From Cornus controversa (Eukaryota; Streptophyta; Magnoliopsida; Cornales; Cornaceae), in the NCBI GenBank assembly GCA_026545225.1, contig CM048845.1, forward strand, positions 95,916,533 to 95,980,532: 64,000 nucleotides of DNA, in the 5' to 3' direction. This document shows positions 36,246 through 48,200 of the stretch, piece after piece. Every line of letters begins with the position of its first letter. Position 1 is the stretch's first letter. The translations under genes were made by a program, and so were the position numbers. The notes beneath the pieces are model-generated. The model saw only the letters and a list, made by a program, of their open reading frames with translations. It ran no database searches and was not told the DNA's origin.

Positions 36246-38030
36246 ATGGTTTTTAAATTCTTAAGGATACTCTGTAGAAAGAACCAGCCACATGTCGTCC
36301 CTCCATCATCTGAATCAGCCATGGAGTTCATCATGGGCTGCAGTTCCACTGTACCAGGAGAGACGAAAGAAGGAATGATTCTCAATGGCGACCACTCAAA
36401 ATTTGACCAGTATTTGCAAGCCGTGGACGAGATTCAACAACAAACAGAGTCCGCAAAGATCTCAGTCGAGGATCAGAGCAAAGCCAACAGCACGATCCAG
36501 ATCGCGATGGCTCAACTTGAAAATGAATTTCGAGTCATCTTAATCAGCCTCACCAATCGAACCGGTACTAGTCATCCAAGTAAGTCTTCCGCATTTTCGA
36601 GTTCCATAACCGATAGTACTCTTAGCTATGGTGATTATGATTTTATATATTTGAGTGAAAAGAAAAAGGATGACCTCCGCAATATTGCAAAGAGAATGAA
36701 ATCTGGCGGATGTCTTCACAAGTGTGTGGAGGTGTATAAGAGTTTAAGGAAGACTTTCCTGTGTGAGAGTTATCGAAAATTTGGTCTGCATAATGTAAGT
36801 ATCAATGACATCCGTAGTTTGGATTGGGAAGCATTGGAGGCAAAAATCAAACAATGGATAATTGTTGCTAAGATTTGTGTTAGAAACCTCTTTGCAAATG
36901 AGAAGATGTTCTGTGAGCAAATTTTTGGAGGTCTTGGAACTGACATAGATGATGCCGGTTTCTTGGAAGTGGTGAAATATCCTGCAACTCAATTACTTAC
37001 CTCTGGAAAAGCGATAAGCATATGCACAAGCAGTCCATCACGGCGCCCAGAGAAGTTGTTCAAAATTTTAGACCTCCACATATCGGTGTCAGAAATTTTG
37101 CTTGATTTGGACATAATTTTTCAATCCAAATCATCTGAATCAATCCGAATTCAGGCTGTTCAGTTGCTGATGCACCTTACTTTGGCTACAAGAGAGATTC
37201 TACCGCAATTTGTAACTACAGTGCTTCATGAGCAGGCGCCTGTTCTGGATTACAGTGGTAGCATTAACAGCTTGACAAGGTATGTTATGAGCTATGTTAC
37301 CCAGGTAAGCTGCTATGAGAGAAAGCTAAACAAAATGATTGTATCAAAGCCATCAAAGCTGGAAGCTAAGAGAAATTCCAGTGTTGTGAGAATTCCGGAT
37401 ATGGATTTTCCCCAACTTGATGAGCGCACTCCACTGGCCATCCATTTGATTTGGATCATTGAAATTTTACAATTCAAATTGGAGGCCAAGTCCAAGTGCT
37501 TCGCAGATGCATCTTTGGCTCAATTATTCATGATGAACAATGTTCACTACATTGTTCAAATAATTGAAGAGTGCTCGAAATTGAAAGAAATGGTTGGAGA
37601 CGATTACTTGGAGGAGCTAATCAAAACTGTGCAGAGGGCGGTGACTGGTTATCAGAGATCAACTTGGGACAAGATCTTCCATTGCTTTAGAGATGAAGGA
37701 TTATATCCGAGTGGGAGTTTATCTTCTAGGGGGGTGAAGAGAGCGTTGAAAGAGAGGTTGAAGACCTTCAATGCTATGTTTGAAGAGGTTTGTCAGACTC
37801 AAGCATCATGGTTAGTACCAGACATGAACCTTCGACAGGCGCTTCGCTTTTCCATATCAGATTACTTGATTCCGGCCTACAGCTCCTTTCTCCAACTCTT
37901 CAAGAGTCATATAAGAAGTGGACGTCAGCAAGGGGAATACATTAAGTACTCCGTTGAGTATCTTGAGGCTGCAATCTCAAATTTCTTCGAGGGAAGCAAA
38001 GTACGAAAGCACCAGACAAGATCTCAATGA
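36246..38030 (+). CDS. EXO70 family exocyst subunit, intact single-exon gene (EXO70-2)
   Basis: 594-residue uninterrupted frame, normal for plant EXO70 proteins. EXO70 is the exocyst subunit that binds plasma-membrane phosphoinositides and directs vesicle tethering. Expanded plant paralogues act in secretion, autophagy and immunity. Landmarks: basic N-terminus (MVFKFLRILCRK); 53-62 FDQYLQAVDE; 90-102 QLENEFRVILISL; 141-150 KDDLRNIAKR; Exo70 domain from about 205; 397-416 IHLIWIIEILQFKLEAKSK; 426-437 LFMMNNVHYIVQ; ~449 MVGDDYLEEL; ~504 RLKTFNAMFEEV; ~532 LRFSISDYLIPAYSSF; 564-583 EYIKYSVEYLEAAISNFFEG. No intron is needed, as in the plant EXO70 B and H groups; I cannot assign the subgroup. The start is chosen because EXO70-1 and -3 begin at the same residue. 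It is closest to EXO70-3. Confidence 0.95.
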   Translation: MVFKFLRILCRKNQPHVVPPSSESAMEFIMGCSSTVPGETKEGMILNGDHSKFDQYLQAVDEIQQQTESAKISVEDQSKANSTIQIAMAQLENEFRVILISLTNRTGTSHPSKSSAFSSSITDSTLSYGDYDFIYLSEKKKDDLRNIAKRMKSGGCLHKCVEVYKSLRKTFLCESYRKFGLHNVSINDIRSLDWEALEAKIKQWIIVAKICVRNLFANEKMFCEQIFGGLGTDIDDAGFLEVVKYPATQLLTSGKAISICTSSPSRRPEKLFKILDLHISVSEILLDLDIIFQSKSSESIRIQAVQLLMHLTLATREILPQFVTTVLHEQAPVLDYSGSINSLTRYVMSYVTQVSCYERKLNKMIVSKPSKLEAKRNSSVVRIPDMDFPQLDERTPLAIHLIWIIEILQFKLEAKSKCFADASLAQLFMMNNVHYIVQIIEECSKLKEMVGDDYLEELIKTVQRAVTGYQRSTWDKIFHCFRDEGLYPSGSLSSRGVKRALKERLKTFNAMFEEVCQTQASWLVPDMNLRQALRFSISDYLIPAYSSFLQLFKSHIRSGRQQGEYIKYSVEYLEAAISNFFEGSKVRKHQTRSQ

Positions 38031-38392
38031 AGGAGTGGAAGATTAATAGTTACAAGGTAGAACAGAACCTACAACACATTCCTTTGAACGTATATACTGT
38101 ATTCAATTGTGATATTGGTCAATCTTCTCTTTCTACAGCTCTCAAGCGTAGCTAGTCCAGAATTGTCTAGCCCTTCAGTCTGAATTGCATAGTTTTTTTT
38201 TCTGTAATTAGTCTGAATTGCATTGTTTCATTTTTAAGCAATATAAAAATAAACTAAATTATATTGACATCTACCGCGTATTGACTTTTGTCGGCCAGCA
38301 CTCACTGAAATTTTAGTTGACTTTGGGTGACAATTCCGATTGTAAGGCATGCGTCAAACTCCAACTCAATCAATATCATAAATTTTAGGGTA
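38031..38392. other. 3' flank of EXO70-2
   Basis: Non-coding. AATAAA-type signals lie near 38249 (AAAATAAAC). Nothing else is recognised before the repeat beginning at 38393. Confidence 0.5.
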
Positions 38393-39440
38393 AATTAGCT
38401 TCAACTTTCTTGACATTTTTGGTAATCAATTCACCGTTAGATTAAAAGTTATATTAGAATCACTTTTCCGAACAGTTAAAACACACAATTTTTTTTTTTT
38501 TTTGTATTTTTACCAAATTACCCTCTCCCCGGCACCACCCCTCTTTCCCCCTCTCCTATCCACCACCACAACCAACTCTCCCCCGCCACCACCCCAAACT
38601 CTCTCCACCATCACGATTAGTCACCGCCATGGACCCACTTCGCACCACCCTCACCACTCACCAGAATCCTCCGCTATTTCTCCTCCACTCCTGACCCTAT
38701 TTATTACTAACGTTTTATATTTTTTGAGACTAAACCAAACATCTCATTGCTAAGCCAAGCCAAGCCAACACAGTAGCATTCACCGATGTCTTCTCTATAG
38801 CTGTACTTTCTGAACTCTGAATAACAAAAATTCATGAATTGCACTCTCTAACAAGAAATCAGGGGCTCATTTGCTTCTGGGTATTAATCTTCTCCCTAAA
38901 TAAGATAAAATGATGAACCTTTCAAGTAAATTTCCCACTCAATTCATCACCGACAACCCAGTTACAGCAGATGCTGATGTCTAATTCGATTGTAGTTCAC
39001 ATATTCAATCAATACGATTAGATCATGAGTAATAAGTAACAATTCATTATTGAACAAAAACCAAAATTTAAGGTCGAGAATGAACCTGAGGTCGTGAAGT
39101 CACACCAACCGTGATACTACTTTGGATGAAGAGGTGCCGCGAATTTAAAGTTCTGGTTGAATCTTGAAGAAATTGAGGTGGTGGTTGAAATCTATAGTGA
39201 AGGTGAAGGTGGAGGTGGAGGTGATGGTGTTGGCAAATTCCCTCACGCTAAATCCTCATTTTCCCTCATTGACAGAGAATCGAGAGAGAAAACGGGGAGA
39301 GGGATGGCGGTGAATGAGTCAGAGAATCCAGAAAGGATTTGGTGGTGCTAAGGGAGGTTACGGTGGTGTCGGTGGTATGTGATCTGTAATATATATAATT
39401 GAAACTTCACACCTCTATCAAATTAGAAATGAATCCCCTA
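38393..39440. mobile_element. MULE-like element fragment (left end recognisable)
   Basis: The left end GGGTAAATTAGCTTCAAC resembles the termini at 3597 and 4691. 38466-38525 (GAACAGTTAAAAC, T-run, TTTTTACCAAATTACCCTC) matches the reverse complement of 54810-54865. The interior has CCACCA-rich and GGTGGAGGTGG-rich arms (38540-38690 and 39175-39240) able to pair. I could not match the right terminus, so the end is approximate. No transposase. Confidence 0.5.
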
Positions 39441-39735
39441 CCAGGCTACCACTCAAAACATGGATTTACTGAAAATTATTCTAAGAACAGTTTTCAATAA
39501 AATATGTAAGAAAAAAAAATTAAATCTTTTATGCTAAAAAAAAAAAAAAACTTAAGAATAAGAAAAAATAAAAATAAAAATATTTTGATAATATATATAT
39601 ATTATACATTATAGCATTAGATAACATAATATTATATGTTCTATTGGACCGTATTATTAACCGATCAGATTGATCATAATTAATATTCAATTTGTTTAGC
39701 TAACGAATTATTGAATTTAAATCTTTAACTAGAGA
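39441..39735. other. AT-rich spacer, no gene
   Basis: A-runs and a short TA tract near 39590-39603. Nothing recognised. Confidence 0.5.
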
Positions 39736-39744
39736 GATTAAATA

Positions 39745-40684
39745 GGCAAAAGGGCCAAAAACTCTTCTATGCTTTTAAAAAAGTGCAAAAAATTCCTCTG
39801 TACGTTTTTTTTTACCATATCAGACCCTCACATTTGCAAAAGTAAGCAATTTACCCTCTTGCACATATTATATTTTTTATGGCTATTTTACCCTTCTATT
39901 ATTAAAGAAAGAGGAGATTTTTTTCCCAAAAAAAATTCCGAAAATAATTTCGGGGAAAAAAACTAAATATGCACAATTACTTAATAAATTTTTTTGAGAT
40001 GAGAGGTTTTTTTTTATATTAAGTTATATCAATTTACAAAAATAAAATAAAAATGCACAATTATATAATAAAAAAATTTGGATTTCTTTTCCCTGAAAAA
40101 TTTCTCATTAGAAAGCAAGGGTTTTTTTTTTTATATTAAGTTTTTCTTTACCTTAATAAAAAAAAAAGATGACTTTTTTTCCCCAAAAAAAGTTCCAGAA
40201 ATTATTTCCAGGAAAAAAAAACTAAATATGCATAATAATAATAATTTTCAGATTTTTTTTAATTTATAAAGAATTATTTTATTTTCATAAATTCTCTCTC
40301 TTTCTAATGGAAATTTTTTCGAAAACCAAAAAAAAAATCCCAAATTTTTTATTATGTAATTGTGCATTATTATTTTTTATTTTGTAAATTGATATGACTT
40401 AATTTAAAAAAAAACTTCTCCTCTCAAAAATTTTTATTAAGTAAGTGTGCATAATTTATTTTTTTTTCAGAAATTATTTCTGGAATTTTTTTTTTGGAGA
40501 AAAAAGCCTCCTCTTTTTTTAATAATAGAAAGGGTAAAATGGTCATAGAAAAATATAATATGTGCAAGAGGGGGTAAATTGCTCACTTTTGCAAATGTGA
40601 GGGTGTGATATGGTAAAAAAAAAAAGCACAGGGGGATTTCTTGCACCTTTTTAAAAGCACTGGAGGGTTTTTGGCCCTTTTACC
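39745..40684. mobile_element. Foldback MULE-like MITE with perfect 9-bp TSD
   Basis: Starts GGCAAAAGGGCCAAAAAC and ends with the complement GGTAAAAGGGCCAAAAAC. The arms pair over roughly 200 bp or more (TTGCAAAAGTAAGCAATTTACC left, GGTAAATTGCTCACTTTTGC right), and weaker complementarity continues towards the centre. The flanking GATTAAATA (39736-39744 and 40685-40693) is a perfect 9-bp duplication, typical of Mutator-type insertion. No coding capacity; the small frames at 39769 and 40078 are repeat translations. Confidence 0.85.
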
Positions 40685-40693
40685 GATTAAATA

Positions 40694-41651
40694 TTCAATT
40701 TATATCTGAGTTATCGAATTAGATTTAGATCAAAATTTGATCCATTGATCGATCTATTTAAATACCATTGAGATGTTTAATAGAATAAATTATTACCTAT
40801 TTTTGTCAAAATTGTAGGATTAAATTCATTATTTCATAATTAATAAGGATAAAGAAATAAATTAATTTGATTAAGAACTTTTTTTATTTGAAAAAATGGA
40901 ATAATTACATTGACCTCTTTTCCAAATATGCTAAATTACAAAGACATTTTCTTAGTTTTAGAAAATTACACTGTCCTTCCAATTTTACAATATTGACCTT
41001 ACTAGTTAAATTAATTTTTTTATTCAAAATAACAAATTAATCAAACCCATACACATTTTATCTAAGAAGCACGAACACGAATATTTAAATTCATTATCAA
41101 ATAACTAAAGTATTTTCAAAAAGGGTTGGTGTCATTAGGTTCAAATCCACTACTAGAACCTTTCACGTTACTCATTTTTCTAATAACAAACAAATAAATT
41201 TAAATACAAAATATCAAACAAAAAAATATGGCTTTATGTTAAATAAATTTCTATTGGTCTTTTATTTTTTTTTTGTTTCTAAACTTATTATTTAGGAATT
41301 TTATCTAAATTTTTTTTTATTGTTTTGAATTTTTATTTAGAAAACACTATATTTGTAGAGAAAATGGCATAATGGTCATATTAAAGGGTATATATGTCAT
41401 TATAGTTTTTTCAAGGGTTTAAGTTGTTAACTTTTAAAAGATGGGAGACTAAAATGCTCAAAAAAAAAGTTCAGGGGATCTTTTTTGCATCTTTGAAAAA
41501 ATTTTGAGGTTTTTTTGCACTTTTAAAAATTACAAAATATACCATGTCACCTGCATGTCAAAAAAATAAATTGTAGGACACTTCTAAGGAGTGTTCGACA
41601 TCGCCACGCCACCCCTAGATGAATTGTCCGTGTTTTTTAGCATTTTACATA
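40694..41651. other. AT-rich region with degraded foldback-type ends
   Basis: Pieces such as 40912-40990 (TTACATTGACCTCTTTTCC...) and 41355-41540 (GCATAATGGTCATA...TTTTTTGCACTTTTAAAAA) resemble the ends of MULE/foldback MITEs elsewhere in the window but are not paired clearly enough to bound. No gene is seen. Confidence 0.45.
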
Positions 41652-42240
41652 GGCCAAACTACAATAAACCCCCCTCTATTTTTCAATATGGTGCACAATA
41701 ACCCCTTCCTTTTTTTGGGTGTAACAAACACCCTTCAACTTACAAATTGGTGCAATTTGCCCCTATTTGGATTAAAAATTGACTTAAATGACAAAAATAC
41801 TTCACAAATGTAAAAAATAAAAATAAAAAACTGATTAATTTAGTGAAAAATATCAAAAAAAATTATCCAAAAAAAAAAGAATTTTAATTTATAGAAAAAA
41901 TTTACCCAAAAAAAAGAACTTTAATTCACCAAATTTTTTCCAGGTAATTCAACAAATTAGAGTTCTTTTTTTGATATTTTTCGTTAATTTGTTTCGGTAT
42001 CACCAAACTAAATAAATTTATAGAAAAAATTGGTGAATTAAAGTTTTTTTTTTTGATAAAATTTTTCGACAAATTAAAGTTCTTTTTTTCTGTAAATTTT
42101 TTTGATATTTTTTAGTAAATTAATTAATTTTTTATTTTTATTTCTTTTATAATGGTAAATTGTATCAATTTGTAAGTTCGAAGATATTTGTTACACTTAA
42201 AAAAAGATTTGAAACTATTGTGTACCATTTTGAAACTAGC
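41652..42240. mobile_element. TIR-bearing MITE-like repeat
   Basis: The left arm GGTGCACAATAACCCC... GGGTGTAACAAACACCCTTC...ACTTACAAATTGGTGCAATTT pairs with the reverse complement of 42145-42238 (GGTACACAATAGTTTC...AGTGTAACAAATATCTTCGAACTTACAAATTGATACAATTT). The outermost GGCCAAACTACAATAAACC of the left arm has no mate on the right, so the right end is truncated or further out. No coding region. Confidence 0.55.
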
Positions 42241-44205
42241 AGTTGCACTTTCGCCTTTTCCATGGGTAAACATAAAATAGAGTGTGAGTGTATAGAGGGG
42301 GGACAATGGGAAAAGAGAAGAAATAGAGAGAGAAAGAAGGTGGGAGCCATGGAGGAGGTCCCGATGGCTACTGGTGGTGGAAAATGGCAAAAAAGAAAAC
42401 ATGTATTTGTAGAGAGAGAGAGAGACCCAGTTGTAAGTTTTGTTCTGTTGACCCATTTTTAAGGTCAAGTTGATTTTAATCTTCTAAAAATTGAAGTGAT
42501 AGAATAATGAGAAGAAAATGAAGACGATGCTAAGTGCACCAAGAAGGTTGTCAGAACAGAAAATATTGTATGTATCAAGACTTTTGATTATCTTTGTGCG
42601 GCTTGTGCCCACCTTCATCAAGGAGATCTTTGCATGTATTGAACGCTTAATGGGTTTAACTTTGGGCATCTGTATCTTGGTATTCGGATTCGGCTTTGGA
42701 ACATTTGATTTACTTGCTAATTAGGTTTTGGGTTGTTGTAAGTTTTTCATCCTTTTTGGGTGAGATATGTTCTGGTGTAATTTAAAGAAAGACATATACC
42801 TATTAAAAGTATCCATATATTACTGTTAAAAGTACAAAAGGGTATCGATACTACTATTAAAAGTATAAATGATTTTTTTAAGTTTAGTACATTATTTTTT
42901 TTTTTTAAATTAAAAAAATAAAATTATAACTTCTACAAAACCCTTTTTTAATGTCATTATATTATTTATTTATTTTTAAATAAAAAATAGAGTTGTAATA
43001 TAAACCAAAGCCTAAAACCCCTAAAATTATAAACACAAACACGACTTTTATCAATTGATGATTATTCCTCTCGGCTCTCATCAACTTTCATCAACAGACA
43101 TTCCAATTCAATTTTCTCTCGACTCACATCAACTCTCATGTGAGTTTCTTTTTTTTTTTATTATTTGTTTTCTTTAATTTTTTTCCAAGTAGGATTTTTT
43201 CTTGTATGTTTGTTCATGTGATTAAATGCCCTATGCTATTTATTATCCATGAATTTCTGTTTTTTCTTGCTATTTAATTATTACAAATCTTTTCTTTTTC
43301 TCTTTTTTTTAGTATTTGTTTTCTTTAATTTTTTCCCCAAGTAAGTTTTTTATTGTATATTTGTTCATCTAATTAGATGTATAAACAAAGAGAAAAAATT
43401 TTTGAGAGAGATGCAATCCCAATAATTTCTCAAAGTAGGTCGATTACCTGATTCCACTTTGATAGGAGTCCAAAGAAAAGATGTGAGATGCTAGATGAAC
43501 TTGCATAAACCATGTAGGTCATAAGCAATCAAAATTTAATATTTTAGTATTATTAGAATTATTATAAAACTAAATGATCAAATTTTAATATATAGTTTTT
43601 CAAAAATTCAAGTTGATTGTATAAATATATAAGTAACTATGTAATCGTTTTTCTTCACTCAGTAATTAGGTTGAAGATTAGCTTTCAATTTGAAATTAGA
43701 TTAGGGTTGTTTATTTATAAACATATATATGATTTGAAATTTAAAACATAATTTTCATGTATATAATTTAGGGGTTTTTATGGTTTTCAATAGGGTTTTT
43801 CAAAGAAGGTTTCAAAACTGAAATTAGGGTTTTTCAATTAGAGTTGTTTGGTTATATATATATGATCTTTAATTTGAATATTCAAATCAAATGTTTATTG
43901 GTCTTAGCTTTTAGGATTTGAAAATATAACCCATCTAAGGCCTCTAATATCTGAAGCTCAAAAAATAAAGATTTTTGTTTATTTGGGTTGCAAATTATAG
44001 TTTCATTAATCAAATAAAGCATACTGCTACTTTCACTAAAACTTAAATAAATAAACTTAAGCCATAAGCAAATTAAACTAATTAAAACATAATTTTCATG
44101 CATGTAATTTAGGGATTTTTAGGGTTTTCAATTTGAAATTAGGATTGTTTGGTTAGATATATATGAACTAAAATTTGGGTATTAAAATTGATGAATAAAT
44201 GGATA
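42241..44205. other. Non-genic AT-rich region
   Basis: 42290-42430 is purine-rich (GAGAGAGA). At 42812-42875 two phrases ACTACTATTAAAAGTA / ATTACTGTTAAAAGTA recur, and a third is at 44208. 43020-43150 (ATCAACTCTCAT, CATCAACTTTCATCAAC) may be an untranslated relic. 43680-43850 and 44095-44160 repeat 'aatttaggg(g/a)tttttagggttttcaat'. No gene can be supported. Confidence 0.4.
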
Positions 44206-44206
44206 T

Positions 44207-44280
44207 CTATACTACTATTAAAAGTACAAAAGGTTTTTTAAGTTTCACTGCACTTTTTTTTTTACTGAAAAAATATACAC
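44207..44280 (+). mobile_element. Possible Helitron 5' end
   Basis: TCTATACTACTATTAAAAG preceded by A resembles the 5' terminus common in plant Helitrons (TCTATACTATTATTAAA). I did not find a matching 3' hairpin with CTRR, so this may be a truncated copy. A degraded second occurrence lies at 42853. Confidence 0.3.
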
Positions 44281-45266
44281 ATATAAGCACATGTGTGACG
44301 GAGGAAAAATACTCGACTGAGGATGACACGTGGAAATAACAGCTCGGAGTACACATGGCAGCCACGTCAAAAAGGATGGGCCACCTTCCAGGTCATCCAT
44401 CGCTAGGTGACAAAGGCACAAGATCTAAATTCTCTATTTAATTACGGAACCAAACACTGAATTCCTACAATAAACCAAGGCAGAATTTCATGAGTGCAAT
44501 CAAACCCACGAAAAGGGTGAAATAATTACAGGCACAATTAATGTATTCACAAAAATTATATAAGGAGGGGAAAGCAAATGAGAAAGACATCGTTTATTGA
44601 ATAAGAAAACCTAGAGAAATTTCTTCTAAGTGTGGTGACAATTTTTCTACATCTACACTTTGGCGCCGTCTGTGGGAACGACGTACTCAAAAATTCCTTA
44701 GGAATTTATGCCAGTACAGCGACGTTCTGGAACCATAGTAGGACAACAATCACCTATCCACAACCAGACAATGGAACAGAATCTGACGCACGAACAGATC
44801 CTGCAAGAAATGCAAGAACGATTGGAGGAATCTAATCGGCGCAACGATCTACTCCAAGAGAGGATAGCCTGGCTCACGGGAAAGAAACCCGAGAATTTTT
44901 CACCTGGCAGGGAGAATTCAGAGGAACACGACTCCGCTCGGGAGGGAGAACGAAATCCCGACCGACCGAAGTCTCACGTTATCAGATCGAACATCCAGTT
45001 CAATACAATTGCCGAACGACTAGAGAAGGTTAATGCCGACATCAAAGACTTGAACCAAATTCCAGCGGATCTGATGACTCAAGTGATTAGCAAGTTAGTG
45101 CAATCCCCTTTCACAGAGGAATTAAGGAAGTCCCCGAACTCGAGGAAGTTTGTACTCCTAAGCTTCATCACCTTTGACGGGACGACCGATCCTGTCGATC
45201 ATCTTTTCCACGTGCAGCAACGGATGACACTACATGCGAAAAACGAGAACCTAATATGGAAAGTCT
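44281..45266 (+). mobile_element. Gypsy LARD-type fragment: LTR end, GGCGCC motif, gag start
   Basis: A TATA-like TTATATAAGGAGG lies at 44556. The LTR edge is near 44655, followed by TTTGGCGCCGTCTGTGGGAA, the hallmark after the 5' LTR of plant Tat/LARD Gypsy elements. The frame from 44708 (TMEQNLTHEQILQEMQERLEE..., coiled-coil-like, then PFTEELRKSPNSRKFVLLSFITFDGTTDPVDHLFHVQQRMTLH to about 45245) is the start of a Gypsy gag. The match stops near 45266, where an Athila-type element in the opposite orientation begins. It is a broken fossil; the left LTR boundary is unknown. Confidence 0.75.
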
Positions 45267-48200
45267 CAATCCTAACAAATAATGAAAATTTAACAGTCAT
45301 ATTCCCAAAGGAGATGTCCATTACCCCGGTACGACAATTAACGCAAGCATTAGCCGTAGCCAAGAAAGGGCGACCTAGAATGATCGGAATATGCTTTGTA
45401 AGATCTTGGACAGGTTCAGTATCAAGGACAATAAAGTAAAATTTGTCCACTTTGATGAGAACATCCGTAATTATCCCACGTGGTTACTTCACTAAGCGGT
45501 CGGCAAGTTGCAACACAACTGTGGTTGGCTTAAGCTCTCCTAGCTCTAATTTCTCATAAATCGAGTAAGGAAGTAAGTCAACACTCGCTCCCAAGTCAAT
45601 GAGGGCTATTTCGAATTCATGGTCACCAATGACACATGAGATTGTTGGAGCACCCAGATCCTTGAATTTTGGAGGGATGTTATTTTGGAGAATTGAACTC
45701 ACTTGCTCAGTTAATTGGACTTTCTTAGGAACTTGGTTCCTAGATTTACGCTTTTGGGTGCATAAGTCCTTAAAAAATTTAGTGTAGGAAGAAATTTATT
45801 TTATAGCATCAAGAAGAGAAAGATTGATTTTCACTTGCTTGAAGATTTCTATCATATCTTGCAATTTCTCTCATTGTTTCCCGAATTGAGTTGGTTCCTT
45901 TAATCTTTGAGGAAAGGGAATAGGAGGTCCATATAAAACCTCTTGAATTGGAATCGATGAGAATTTAGCTTCAATGATATTCTCATTTCCTTTATCTTTT
46001 GGATTATTAGACAACTCTTTTGAATTTATTGGAAGATCTTTTGGATTAAAAATGGGACGGTTTTGATTTATCGACTGCTCACATTATTTCTCTCTTATCT
46101 TGTCAACCGAATTTTCTAGCACTCTACCACTCCTTAGAGTAGTAATTGATTGAGTTTATTCTTTGTTGAACTTAAAGGAATGAGAAGCATTATTAATTAC
46201 TTGAACTCCATTCGGGTTTGCCACCGTTTGACAAGGCAACTTTTCATCCTCTCTACGATTCATTGCATTAGCTAGCTGTCCCAATTGGGTCTCTATCTTT
46301 ACAATAGATTGTGAGTGGGCGTTGATCTTTTGAGTATTACTTTCGATATTGCCTAAAGCAGCCAAAACCTTTTCCACAAAACTTGAGTTTCGAGAAGGTG
46401 GTTGATTGGGACTGTAGTAGAAGCTTGAATTTGAATTGGGTTAATAAGGTCTAGTTGGAATTGAGATGGACCTTGCTGTCCATGTGGTCCCCGAGGTCCT
46501 TGATATTGGCCTTGGTTCCCATATTGGAATTGATTTTGATCACTCCATCCGGGAGAATAAGAGTTTTGGTTTGATACTTGGCCCGGCCTAGAGTAGATTG
46601 CATTTGTTTGCTCTTGTGAGAATTCGGGGTATTGCCCCGCATGAGGGCAATCCTTTATATAATGTGAAGGACTAGAGCAGAATGAACGCACATCATATGT
46701 GGGATGAAGGATAGGATTAGGAATAGTAGGATTGGAGGAAGAAGAAGAAGAAGAAGAACCGGCCAACATAACTTGATCCAATTTCTTTTCTAAGACTTCT
46801 ATCTTCCTATTTGTTACTTGCTCCTTATACATTTTAAAAATACTTTCAGTTTGGGCATTAAGCAGAGCAACTACCTCATTCTTCCTTTCATTAAAAGAAT
46901 GATGAGACGAATTTTTACTCAAGTTCTCAAAGAGTATCCGTGTTTCATCGGGGTTTTTTAGAAAGAATGTTCCTCCACAACTAGCATCAACCATTTGTTT
47001 GTGGGGCTCTTTTAAACCATCATAAAATTCTTGCACCAGTTGCAATTTAAAAATAGCATGGTGTGGGCAGGACCTCAAAAGATCCTTCATCCTTTCCCAA
47101 GTTTCATGAAATGATTCTCCCTCCCTTTGAGAGAAACCAATGATGGCTCTTCGCATTAGTCTTTCCCATTGGGAAGTATTTTTTTAGAAACTCCCATTGT
47201 ATTTCTGCCCAAGAGTTAATGGAATTTGCCTCTAAGGAGTTAAACCATTGTTTGGCTTTATCCTTAAGCGAAAAAGAAAAAAGATGAAGTCTTAAGTTGT
47301 CTTCCGCTTGTGCATTCAACTGTAGAGTTGAACACACTTCTAAATATTCATCAATATGTTTATAAGGATCTTGGTTTGGAAGCCCATGAAAACAAGTAAA
47401 AAGATTAATTGTTGAGGATTTGATTTCAAAATTGTTCCTCCCCTCATTTGGAAAACGAATACAAGAAGGAGATGCATAGGTAGGTGGAACATAAAAATCT
47501 CGAAGAATCTCACCGTCTGGTGGGGGTGGTAAGATTGGATTTTGTGAAACATTTTGGTTGTCATTATTTGCCATGATTTCTCTCCTATGTTTTCTAAATA
47601 GTATAGGGTCCCTAGGAACGCTACTATGTTGTCTAAGAGTTTGTTCAAGTTCAAGGTCACACAGCAACAAAGGTAATGACAACGATCTCCTACCTTGCAT
47701 ATGAGTAAACCAAAAATATTAAACTATGTGCAAAAATAAAATTTTAAACTTCTAAGTGCAAGAAAGTTGATTACTCTACTCATAAGGATCCAAGCTTAAG
47801 TCTTGATGCCTTATTTAGACAAGTACCTACAATGAAACACTTAAGAAATAAAGATAAAGATACTTACAAATAAAGAATATAAAGAATGAGTTAAGTTAAA
47901 ATTTAAACTAGACTCAATCCTCTAATTTAGCTGTTTAACCATAGTCCCCGGCAACGGCGCCAAAAATTGTTGTGTGCGGTTGCGCTATTCGCAATTTATA
48001 AATTTACCACTCGTAATAGAACGAATCCTTGAATGATAGGGCTCTAAGTTGAGGATATTGATCCCACAGAGACTATGTAGGTATAACTCGCTAAGGATTG
48101 AGGGTTGGTTCTTGTTTAAACCACAATAATGTGTGGTTGTTTCTTACTCTACTGTGAAAGCATAAAAGATAATTTAAATACAAAGTTTAAGAGATGAATA

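Noticed and set aside
36744-36992. Minus-strand ORF opposite EXO70-2 (similar one at 51877-52326)
   Set aside because: Antisense shadow of the conserved EXO70 coding sequence.
45599-45787. Plus-strand ORF of 62 residues
   Set aside because: Antisense of the Athila-type protease region.
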